From positions 1 through 44,825 of the forward strand of contig JAVEET010000005.1 in NCBI GenBank assembly GCA_030840295.1: 44,825 bases of DNA, given 5' to 3'. The position numbers and the translations under genes are program-made. The notes under the pieces were generated by a model. That model was not told where the DNA came from. It was given only the letters and a program-made list of their open reading frames with translations, and did no database searches. Below, in pieces: positions 16,555 through 23,446 of the stretch (position 1 is the stretch's first letter; each line of letters opens with the position of its first letter). Source of the DNA: Pseudonocardiales bacterium (GTDB taxonomy: Bacteria > Actinomycetota > Actinomycetes > Mycobacteriales > Jatrophihabitantaceae).

Positions 16555-16580
16555 GTCTGATGTCGTGCCGCTTATCAGAC
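16555..16580. promoter_or_regulatory. Inverted repeat, candidate operator in divergent XRE promoter region
   Basis: A perfect 7-bp inverted repeat, GTCTGAT-N12-ATCAGAC, lies between the two divergent helix-turn-helix genes, where an autoregulatory repressor would bind. CAGACA and TGTCTG half-sites recur nearby at 16576-16581, 16614-16619 and 16690-16695. Confidence 0.45.
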
Positions 16581-16677
16581 AGATTGTGGATAACCCCGGA
16601 AATGGCTACGCACTGTCTGCAGAACGTCAGCCACAGCCATCCCCAGATCAGGCCTCGGGAACCGCAATGACCCACTA

Positions 16678-16690
16678 ATGTCTACGACAT
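16678..16690. promoter_or_regulatory. Second small inverted repeat before the XRE-ImmA pair
   Basis: ATGTC-TAC-GACAT is a perfect 5-bp inverted repeat 33 bases upstream of the ATG at 16724, next to a TGTCTG site. It could be an operator overlapping the promoter of the pair. Evidence is the symmetry and position only. Confidence 0.35.
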
Positions 16691-16723
16691 GTCTGCACCG
16701 GAAGCCTTCGTTGGAAGGCGCCG

Positions 16724-17143
16724 ATGAGTCGCCTCTCCGAACCCCTGGTCCTGGCGGCGAACAAGAAGGGGCTCACCGCTCGAAAAATCGCACTGGCTGC
16801 GAAGGCGGCGGGTTTCACGCTCAACCACGACACCGCCGCGCGCTACCTACGGGGCGATCATGGGCGGCCCAGCGAAGCCACCCTGCGTGCGCTGTCCGCA
16901 GTCCTGGACGTACCTATGAAGGTCCTGCGCGAGGCGGCGGACCTACCTGCCGAAGAAACCCAGCCGTACCACCCACCGTCGGAATCCAGCCGGCTCACCC
17001 GACGGCAACGTCGAGCGGTGGATGAGATCATTCGCGCGATGCTCGAACCCGCCGAACAGCACCTGGACGAACTCGACCAGCGCCGAGCGCGGGCACGATC
17101 CAAAGCAGCCCGGCGAGGTCAGATCGAACCCCCCAACCACTGA
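16724..17143 (+). CDS. Helix-turn-helix transcriptional regulator paired with ImmA/IrrE gene
   Basis: A 139-residue protein. Residues about 5-70 form a helix-turn-helix domain (GLTARKIALAAKAAGFTLNH, DTAARYLRGDHGRPSEATL, LRALSAVLDVPMKVLREAAD), similar to regulators found with ImmA/IrrE peptidases in actinomycetes. The C-terminal half is a charged helix (about 85-130). TTGGAAGG sits upstream of ATG 16724. It is followed after 39 bases by the metallopeptidase gene, the arrangement in which the peptidase cleaves or relieves its repressor partner. Confidence 0.75.
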   Translation: MSRLSEPLVLAANKKGLTARKIALAAKAAGFTLNHDTAARYLRGDHGRPSEATLRALSAVLDVPMKVLREAADLPAEETQPYHPPSESSRLTRRQRRAVDEIIRAMLEPAEQHLDELDQRRARARSKAARRGQIEPPNH

Positions 17144-17182
17144 TCCAGCGGAATTGTCAGCCCTGCGGGCAATAGTGCTCCC

Positions 17183-17683
17183 ATGAGCCCTCGCCACACC
17201 GTCTCGCACCGTCGCCCGCCCGATCACACCCGGAGCGCTCGCTACGACCCGTGGCGCGATCTGCGGCGGAACTGGCCCGAAGTCGAACTGATCGTCGAGC
17301 CGATGGCCGGCGACCTGCTCGGCGAGGTTCGTAACGGTGGCCATCAGATCGCCTTGCGCGCAGGGACCAGCAGTGGCCAGCGGCGCTGCACCCTCACGCA
17401 CGAGCTGATTCATCTCGAACGCGGCCTGCTCGATTGTGGACCCTGGCAGAGCCGGGAGGAACTACTCGTCCACACCGAGGTCGCACGCCGGCTGATACCC
17501 GTCGACCTCCTGTCCGAGGCCATCCGCTTTCTGGGCGGCGACGGTGACACCGCTGCCCTCGCGCTGTTACTCGATGTCGATTCAGAGACATTGCTGCTGC
17601 GACGGCGCCTGCTCGACCGGACCGAACGACGAACCGTGCGACGGTCTCTGGCAGCGCAGAGACCGCTCTGGTCCGTCGCCTGA
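17183..17683 (+). CDS. ImmA/IrrE-type metallopeptidase
   Basis: A 166-residue protein with a zinc protease motif HELIH at residues 73-77 inside RRCTLTHELIHLERG, and a downstream acidic helix (EELLVHTEVARRLIP) that can supply the third ligand, the ImmA/IrrE (COG2856) pattern. Such enzymes cut or antagonise XRE-type repressors. It lies just upstream of the azole-peptide cluster on the same strand, with 135 bases between. Regulation of that cluster by this pair is possible but not shown. The C-terminal Arg-rich helices may bind the partner. Confidence 0.78.
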   Translation: MSPRHTVSHRRPPDHTRSARYDPWRDLRRNWPEVELIVEPMAGDLLGEVRNGGHQIALRAGTSSGQRRCTLTHELIHLERGLLDCGPWQSREELLVHTEVARRLIPVDLLSEAIRFLGGDGDTAALALLLDVDSETLLLRRRLLDRTERRTVRRSLAAQRPLWSVA

Positions 17684-17744
17684 CCACTCCGAATCATCGT
17701 GGCGATTACGGAGTGTTGAGTTATCCACAGGCTGTCGGAATCGG

Positions 17745-17774
17745 TTGACATGCCACATCGCAGACAGCTAGAAC
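17745..17774 (+). promoter_or_regulatory. Putative promoter of the azole-peptide cluster
   Basis: TTGACA at 17745-17750 is a perfect -35 hexamer. After 18 bases TAGAAC (17769-17774) could serve as the -10. A CAGACA half-site (17761-17766), like those at the XRE promoter, sits in the spacer, and CTAG occurs three times at 17768, 17776 and 17785. The precursor ATG is 45 bases downstream. Confidence 0.45.
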
Positions 17775-17818
17775 TCCTAGTTATCTAGTGTCCGATGTAT
17801 TAGCAGATAGGAGACGGC

Positions 17819-17965
17819 ATGTCGAAGCACGCCTGGACCGAGGTCGTTCGGGTCGGCGTCCATGAGGTTCAGCTGACCGTCAGCGGAACCCGACTGGTAC
17901 CGACCGCGACAATCGGCGGCTGTTCCTGCAGCAGCAGCTCCAGCTCGGTCAAGAAGAAGCGGTAG
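17819..17965 (+). CDS. Linear azol(in)e-containing peptide (LAP) precursor
   Basis: A 48-residue precursor, too short for standard ORF cut-offs. AGGAG lies five bases before ATG 17819. The leader (about 1-34) has no Cys and ends TATIGG; the likely core is CSCSSSSSSVKKKR (35-48). Positions 35-43 are nine consecutive Cys/Ser residues, each a substrate for YcaO cyclodehydration to thiazoline/oxazoline and then oxidation to azole by the SagB-type enzyme. The layout resembles plantazolicin (core RCTCTT...) and SagA of streptolysin S, but no methyltransferase gene is present and the basic KKKR tail differs from both. Cleavage after GG is inferred. Downstream, the complete modification and export set starts 36 bases after the stop. 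Confidence 0.88.
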   Translation: MSKHAWTEVVRVGVHEVQLTVSGTRLVPTATIGGCSCSSSSSSVKKKR

Positions 17966-18001
17966 AACCACGCCAATGGCAGCTGACCTCTCGGCTCTCG
18001 A

Positions 18002-18985
18002 ATGCTGAGACCCGGTCACCGCCTGATCGAACGGGCCGGCGTCCTGCATATCTACGACGGGCGCCGGCTCGTCTCGCTTCAGGTAGACAGCCCAGTCAAG
18101 GAGGCCATCCTGGCGCTCGCCAAACCAGCCGAAGCCGGCCAAGGCCCAGAGACCCTTCCGGACATGGTCACTCCCGAGGTGCTGGCTGCCTCGACCGCCC
18201 TGGACGCCGAGGCGCTCCAACAGCTCATCGATCTGCTCGTCCGATTGTCACTGATCGACATCGATGACGCCGCCCGAGGCCCGGATACTGCGAGCGCCGC
18301 CAATCCTCGGTCGCTGGGCGCAGCGTTCGTCAGCGCGGTGAGCTTTGACCGGCACACCCCGCACTCGATTGCCGACCGCTTGGCCGCCCGGTCGGTATGG
18401 GTGGTGAATGCCGGCGGGGGCGAACTGCTCCGAACGCTCCTCGCCGCTGGCCTGCGGGCCCGGTCGGTGTCCATGTCCGACCTGGAGCAGTCCGTCGACG
18501 GCACCTCCATAGTCGTTGCCGATGCGGCCGACTTCGGATCGATGCTCGATCTGCTGGGAGTCAACGAGCTCAGCCTGCGTCATAACTTCAGCTGGCTTCC
18601 GATAAGCACCTTCGACGGCGATGTGCTCCGGGTCGGTCCGCTCGTGATCCCTGGTCAAACCGCATGTTTCGACTGTGCGTTGACGCGATTCGCGTCCAAC
18701 GTCGAGTTCGGAGTGCTGTATCGTGACGTGGTCGCACCGGCTCCGGCCGCGGCGACTTCGGCGGCTCTGCGAGCCTGGGCGAGTGCGATTGCCGCCCTCA
18801 CGCTGTTGAGCTGGATCGGTACCGCCGACGACACCATACCCGGCACTATCCGCACGCTTTCGCCGGCGGATCTGACCATGCGGTCGGCAACGGTGTACCG
18901 GGTACCTCGCTGCTCCTCCTGCGGCGCCGCCGATTTCCTACCGCTCGCGGCGCCCTGGGAACCCGACGGTCAGAGCCTGACATGA
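18002..18985 (+). CDS. LAP cyclodehydratase partner (leader-binding, E1/ThiF-like C protein)
   Basis: A 327-residue protein of the TOMM cyclodehydratase C-protein type (SagC/ocin-ThiF relative). Residues about 1-85 look like a winged-helix RiPP recognition element (HRLIERAGVLHIYDGRRLV, ALQQLIDLLVRLSLID). Residues about 127-300 resemble an E1-like fold without catalytic ATP-site conservation. CFDC (222-225) and CSSC (304-307) provide four Cys for the structural zinc typical of this family. It binds the leader and activates the YcaO enzyme. ATG 18002 is the first start after an in-frame stop; its stop overlaps the YcaO start (ATGA). Confidence 0.85.
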   Translation: MLRPGHRLIERAGVLHIYDGRRLVSLQVDSPVKEAILALAKPAEAGQGPETLPDMVTPEVLAASTALDAEALQQLIDLLVRLSLIDIDDAARGPDTASAANPRSLGAAFVSAVSFDRHTPHSIADRLAARSVWVVNAGGGELLRTLLAAGLRARSVSMSDLEQSVDGTSIVVADAADFGSMLDLLGVNELSLRHNFSWLPISTFDGDVLRVGPLVIPGQTACFDCALTRFASNVEFGVLYRDVVAPAPAAATSAALRAWASAIAALTLLSWIGTADDTIPGTIRTLSPADLTMRSATVYRVPRCSSCGAADFLPLAAPWEPDGQSLT

Positions 18986-20226
18986 ACCTCCATATGAGCC
19001 CTGACCGTTTCGTTCGCCTGGCTCAGGTCGTGTCCGAAGACGTCGGCCTGGTCGATCGAGTGGACGAGGGGATGGCAAGTTACGACCACCCGCGGCTGGC
19101 GACCTTCCATGCCCAGGCCGCGGACACGGCCATCGTGTTCGGCGCCGGCCATGACGGGCGTCCCGGCGGGTTGGCGCTCGATCGCTCATCCGCCAAACGC
19201 GCGGCGGTCGGTGAAGCGCTCGAGCGCTACTCGGCGTGCCATGTCCCCACCTCTCGATTGCGTGCTGCCACCGTTCGCGAGCTCGGCAGCCGCAATATAG
19301 TGGTCCCGCCCGACCTGACGGCTGGCGCCGGTGGCTCCGGGAGCTGGCATTGGGTGCCCGGCGTAAGGCTCAAGAGCTCGCAGGCCGAGGCCAGAGCAGC
19401 CTGGGTACCGGCGCATCGGGTGTACCTGAGCGGTATCGATGACCGGCCGGGTTTGGGCGTCAGCACCTCCACCGGGCTCGCCTGCCATCCCGATCCGTGG
19501 CAAGCCTTGCGGTCCGGTCTCCTCGAGGTCATCGAGCGAGATGCGGTGATGGTCTCCTGGACGACTCGCGCGGCCGCCGTTCCCATCGACACCACACTGA
19601 GGTGGACCGATCAACACGGCATCACGGTGCGGTTCGACCGAGCGCCCGAGCGCTATCAGCTGTACCTCCTGGAATCACCCACTCGGATCCCGGTGGTTTT
19701 CGCCGTGGTCTCGGGCGTCGGGGACCAACCACCGCGCGCGGTGGGCGCGGCCGCGCGGTTCGACCTCGGCGAGGCATGCCGCCGCGCCCTGCTCGAGGCC
19801 AACCAGACCTTCAGCTGGGCTCGGCACATGGTGGCCAGCGGTACACAGCCGCCGGCCATCGATCAGATCCGCGACCTCGAGCACCACGTGGCCTACTACC
19901 TCGATCACGGACGCCGGGCGGCCTTCGATTTCCTGTCCGACCACGCGATCGTCCCGTCCCGTGACGTCGACCTCGACGAGCGCCGCCCAACACATCGCTC
20001 GGCCCGCGACGAGGTCGAGGCCATCCTCGACCAGACCGGCGAGGCGGGTCTGGACTGTTACGCCGTGGATGCGACCGCGCCCGATGTCCGGGAAGCCGGG
20101 TACTGGGTCATCCGCGCGATCATCCCCGACCTGTACCCGCTGATCGTCGGGCTGGATCACCGGACGGGGCATCCCAGACTTGCCGGTCAGGCTGCACTGA
20201 ATCCCGATCCACACCCATTCCCATGA
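18982..20226 (+). CDS. YcaO-domain cyclodehydratase (LAP D protein)
   Basis: A 414-residue YcaO enzyme. ATP/Mg-binding elements are visible: KRAAVGEALERYSA (about 72-85), GLLEVIERDA (179-188), and an Arg/Glu-containing block near RRALLEANQTF (about 271). The C terminus ends PDPHPFP, satisfying the PxPxP motif that organises the active site of azoline-forming YcaO proteins. It uses ATP to phosphorylate the amide oxygen and convert core Cys/Ser to azolines. The 4-nt overlap with the partner gene indicates equal expression. Identity to a particular characterised member cannot be judged here. Confidence 0.93.
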   Translation: MNLHMSPDRFVRLAQVVSEDVGLVDRVDEGMASYDHPRLATFHAQAADTAIVFGAGHDGRPGGLALDRSSAKRAAVGEALERYSACHVPTSRLRAATVRELGSRNIVVPPDLTAGAGGSGSWHWVPGVRLKSSQAEARAAWVPAHRVYLSGIDDRPGLGVSTSTGLACHPDPWQALRSGLLEVIERDAVMVSWTTRAAAVPIDTTLRWTDQHGITVRFDRAPERYQLYLLESPTRIPVVFAVVSGVGDQPPRAVGAAARFDLGEACRRALLEANQTFSWARHMVASGTQPPAIDQIRDLEHHVAYYLDHGRRAAFDFLSDHAIVPSRDVDLDERRPTHRSARDEVEAILDQTGEAGLDCYAVDATAPDVREAGYWVIRAIIPDLYPLIVGLDHRTGHPRLAGQAALNPDPHPFP

Positions 20227-20236
20227 AAGGTTCGTC

Positions 20237-21133
20237 ATGATCAGCCCAGGGGCGGACCGGCCGGCAATCCCCGGTGCACATCTGCGTAACTTCTGCTATC
20301 CGCCCGAGCTGGATCGAAACGGCGACCGGGGTGGTGCTCTGCCCGATCCGGCCGAGGACTATCACGAAGCGTCGAAGATCCACCGGGACTTCCCGGGCCG
20401 CATTTTCGGCCCGGCCAGACGTTTCTTCGAGACCACCCCCGCCGCCGCCACGAGCCTGGGCCGCAAGAGTCTCGGACATGCGGGTGAGGTCACCAGCCTG
20501 AGCCGTCCGGACGTCCTCCGGTCCGACCTGGTGGCGTTGAGCACCACCCGGCGAAGCGGGATGCCGGTGGATACCGGCGGCATCGACATGGCCGAGCTCG
20601 GTGCCCTGCTCGCCCTGTCGGCAGGTAGCACCCCGGACGAGCCGGAGCTTCGAAGCTGTCCGTCAGCGGGTGCAATGTATCCCGTCGATCTCATCGTCGC
20701 CGTGTCCGACGTGACCGGACTGGCCCCGGGGTCTTTTGTGTACGACCCGATCGAACACGTACTCGTCCGGCGCGCCGTTGGCGACGCAGGACAGTTGCAC
20801 GGGTGCGCCGCGATCGGCGAGCCGATCCCCACCGGGGCCGTGACCTTCGCATTCGTCTGCACCTTTGCTCGTACCCGCGCGAAATACGGCCTTCGGGGGT
20901 ACCGATTCGCCTTGCTCGAGGCGGGGCACCTGGCCCAAGCCGCAATCACCGTCGCCACCGCCCTGGGGCTGGCGACCCTGCCTTGGGGCGGATATCTGGA
21001 TCAATCCGTCGACGAATTCCTCGAACTCGACGGCACCGACCGAAGTTGCGTGTACCTGTTGACAATCGGCGGCCACGACTGGACTCGCCGCCCTGATCCC
21101 GAGGGAACCGACGAAACCGGGCCGGACACATGA
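20237..21133 (+). CDS. SagB-type FMN-dependent azoline dehydrogenase
   Basis: A 298-residue nitroreductase-fold enzyme. TTRRS (103-107) and PSAGAMYP (142-149) are the FMN-site motifs of the SagB/McbC group; RAKYGLRGYRFALLEAGH contains Lys216-Tyr217, matching the Lys-Tyr pair needed by McbC; GGYLD (251-255) follows a LPWGG loop. It oxidises azolines to aromatic azoles. ATG 20237 follows AAAGG at 20226-20230, 10 bases after the YcaO stop. The N-terminal 95 residues are an extra region typical of SagB-type proteins. Confidence 0.92.
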   Translation: MISPGADRPAIPGAHLRNFCYPPELDRNGDRGGALPDPAEDYHEASKIHRDFPGRIFGPARRFFETTPAAATSLGRKSLGHAGEVTSLSRPDVLRSDLVALSTTRRSGMPVDTGGIDMAELGALLALSAGSTPDEPELRSCPSAGAMYPVDLIVAVSDVTGLAPGSFVYDPIEHVLVRRAVGDAGQLHGCAAIGEPIPTGAVTFAFVCTFARTRAKYGLRGYRFALLEAGHLAQAAITVATALGLATLPWGGYLDQSVDEFLELDGTDRSCVYLLTIGGHDWTRRPDPEGTDETGPDT

Positions 21134-21729
21134 ACCAGCTGGGACGAGAGACAGCCGGCCGCTTGATCGTCGCGACCGGCTTCGGGCTGGCCTCGCACCT
21201 GTTCACACGTCGACGCCGCTCAGGGCACTGCGCACTCGGACAGCCACGCTGTGCCGCTACCCGCGCCCGGTCGGCGGGTCACCAGCTGGTAGCAGGAGCG
21301 ATCGCCCTTGCCGGGCCGGCCTCGATCATCGTCACCCGGGCCCGGGGTCGCCAATGGGCGGTTCGGATGCCGCCTTCGGCGACCGGCCGGGCGTTACTCG
21401 GGGGATACATCCTGGCTGGCGTGCTGGCCGAGGAATTGCTCTGGCGTGCGCCCCTCACCTGGCCACTGCCAGCCCGGGTTCGACTCGCTCTCGGCGTGGC
21501 CGGCACGGCAAGCTTCGCCGCGCTGCATCCCAGCCCTGCCGCCGGCGGCTCCCGCTGGCCGCACGTGATCACCGGTGCGAGCTGGACAGCCTCGACGCTG
21601 ACAACCGGCAAGATCGGCTGGTCCGTCCTCGGGCACGTCGCCTACAACACTGCCGCTTACCTGATCGAGCCCGACGAGACCGCCAACGACCCGGTCAATC
21701 AATCAGGCCAGTGGAAGGCACAGCGATGA
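21130..21729 (+). CDS. CPBP-family intramembrane protease (SagE-like)
   Basis: A 199-residue membrane protein with the CPBP/Abi motifs: EELLWR (101-106, EExxxR), FAALH (129-133, FxxxH) and HVAYN (169-173, HxxxN). This set marks CAAX-protease-like enzymes that cleave leaders (SagE, PznE) or give self-immunity. Its place inside the cluster, overlapping the dehydrogenase stop and the ABC ATPase start by four bases each, makes leader removal the most likely job. The N-terminal region has an unusual basic stretch (TRRRRSGHCALGQPR). Confidence 0.85.
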   Translation: MNQLGRETAGRLIVATGFGLASHLFTRRRRSGHCALGQPRCAATRARSAGHQLVAGAIALAGPASIIVTRARGRQWAVRMPPSATGRALLGGYILAGVLAEELLWRAPLTWPLPARVRLALGVAGTASFAALHPSPAAGGSRWPHVITGASWTASTLTTGKIGWSVLGHVAYNTAAYLIEPDETANDPVNQSGQWKAQR

Positions 21730-22700
21730 GTCACGACGGACCCCCACTCGTTCTGAACGCGGTGGACAAGGTGATCGCCGGCAGACTGGTCCTGGACCAG
21801 GTCGGTTTCAGCTGCCCACCCGGCACGATCACGGCTCTGCTCGGGCCAAATGGCGCCGGTAAGACGACCAGCGTGACCATCGCTACCGGCCTCCGGCGGC
21901 CGGACAGCGGAACGGCCATGGTGTTCGGCGAACCGTCTTGCGGCGCCAAGGCCCGCCGCTTGTTCAGCCTGGTGCCCCAGGACATCGGATTCCCGGGACC
22001 GGTCACGGTCGGCCAATGCCTCGACTTCGTCCGGCGCCAACGGCGGCCCAGCACGTTGGCGCTGCCCACCGGCGAGCTGTGCGAACAACTCGGCCTGAGT
22101 CAGCATCTGAACCGCTCGATGGGCGCACTCAGTGGTGGCCAGCGTCGGCGGGTGGCGATCGCGCTGGGTTTGGTCGAAGCCCCGCCCTTGCTCATTCTGG
22201 ACGAGGCGACCTCCAACCTGGACGATCGCGGACGCGCGACCGTCTGGCAGCTGATCACGGACTATGCCAGCGAGGGAGGCTCAGTTCTCGTGACGACGCA
22301 CATCCTGGCCGATATCGACCGGCATGCCAGCCGATTGGTGGCCATGGCCGATGGGCAGGTGGTGCGGGAGGCTCCGCTGTCCGAGCTCCGCGCTTCGCTG
22401 GGAGGCAGCACCGTCACCGCCACCGTCGGACGCCATGTTTTGAATCTCCTGGCCGATACGCCCCTCGACCCGTTGCTGGGCCGCCTGCACAGCGTCGACG
22501 ATCTGGCCGGTACCGCCACCTGGCGCTCCGCCGATCCGGCCGCGCTGGTCTCCCGGCTCTACGCCATCGCGCCCTACGAACTCGACGTGACCGTGAATCC
22601 GATGCCGCTGTCGGATGTGCTCGGCGAGCTGACTCCGGACCCCGGGACCGGACCGCGGCAGCGCAGCCAGGCCACCTCGCAGAACGGGAGCCCCTCGTGA
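21726..22700 (+). CDS. ABC exporter ATPase of the LAP cluster
   Basis: A 324-residue ATPase: Walker A GPNGAGKTT (40-48), Q-loop VPQD (about 83-86), signature LSGGQ (135-139), Walker B LLILDE (155-160), H-loop in VTTHI (about 195). It belongs to the ABC-2 drug/bacteriocin exporter type (DrrA/SagG-like) and has about 95 extra C-terminal residues often seen in that group. ATG 21726 overlaps the protease stop; an upstream start at 21354 lies in the protease gene. It should energise export, and perhaps producer immunity, through the following permease. Confidence 0.93.
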   Translation: MSHDGPPLVLNAVDKVIAGRLVLDQVGFSCPPGTITALLGPNGAGKTTSVTIATGLRRPDSGTAMVFGEPSCGAKARRLFSLVPQDIGFPGPVTVGQCLDFVRRQRRPSTLALPTGELCEQLGLSQHLNRSMGALSGGQRRRVAIALGLVEAPPLLILDEATSNLDDRGRATVWQLITDYASEGGSVLVTTHILADIDRHASRLVAMADGQVVREAPLSELRASLGGSTVTATVGRHVLNLLADTPLDPLLGRLHSVDDLAGTATWRSADPAALVSRLYAIAPYELDVTVNPMPLSDVLGELTPDPGTGPRQRSQATSQNGSPS

Positions 22701-23436
22701 CCCTGATCGGCCTGAACGCACGTATCCAGCTGGCGGAGCTGATCCGCTACCCCGCGTTCACGGTGCCGTCGATCGGTCTGCCCCTCGTCAGCTACCTCAT
22801 CTTCGGACTCCCCCAGGTCGGCGACAACGTACACGCCGCCAACGCGATCCTGATCGGTTTCGCCGCCTTCGCCGTTCTGGCATTGCCATGTTCCAGTTCG
22901 GGGTGGGCATCGCCTCCGACCGGGCATCGGCCTGGGAACGCTATATCCGCACGCTCCCCTCATCAGCCGGCAGCCGGTTCGCCGCCCGAACCCTGGTTGC
23001 CCTGCTGTTCAGCCTGATTTCGATCGTGCCCCTGATCGCTGTGGTCGTACTGCTCACCCCCGTGCGGCTGGATCTCCTCGCCTGGGCCCGAGTCCTGGTC
23101 GCCCTGCTGGTCGGCGCGGTGCCGTTGGCGCTGCTGGGGATCATGCTCGGATACCTGCTGAGCGAACGTGGCGCCCTGCCGGTGACGAACCTGATTTTTC
23201 TGCCGCTGTCCTACGCCGGTGGACTGTTCGGTTCGGCCACCGATCAGCTCCCGGGCTTGGCTCGGTCGATCTCACCGTGGCTGCCGACCCGCCAATGGAG
23301 TGATCTGGTGCTGGACTTCGGTCTCCGCGGCGATCTGCCCGGACGGCAACTGCTCTTCCTCACCGGCTACGGCATCCTGTTCGGCGTGCTCGCAATCCAC
23401 GGGTACCGCCGCGACGAGACCCGTCAATACCGCTGA
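22697..23436 (+). pseudogene. ABC-2 permease of the LAP cluster, frame broken by 1 nt
   Basis: The GTG at 22697 overlaps the ATPase stop and opens a frame encoding IQLAELIRYPAFTVPSIGLP and ILIGFAAFAVLA, which then runs into nonsense. From 22879 the next frame continues naturally as GIAMFQFGVGIASDRASAWE and stays open to 23436, with four more hydrophobic segments. Adding one G in CTGGCATT (near 22878-22881) joins both parts into about 246 residues, the normal size of a six-helix ABC-2 permease. Either the gene carries a one-base deletion or the read lost one G of a GGG run. No slippery heptamer is present, so programmed frameshifting is unlikely. Its stop lies 10 bases from the convergent map gene. 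Confidence 0.82.
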
Positions 23437-23446
23437 GCGGGCGCAA

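Noticed and set aside
16342..16560. 72-codon + strand frame rich in VPSVA repeats
   Set aside because: It is the reverse of the repeat-coding part of the XRE gene and has no start-site support.
17976..18008. 10-codon frame overlapping the start of the C-protein gene
   Set aside because: No ribosome binding site and a length expected by chance; at most a coupling leader.
22870..22890. Programmed ribosomal frameshift in the permease
   Set aside because: No slippery heptamer or following stable stem is evident; a deletion or read error is simpler.
17819..23436. Thiopeptide or lanthipeptide cluster
   Set aside because: No LanB-type dehydratase, pyridine synthase or LanC-like cyclase is encoded; the enzymes fit a linear azole peptide.
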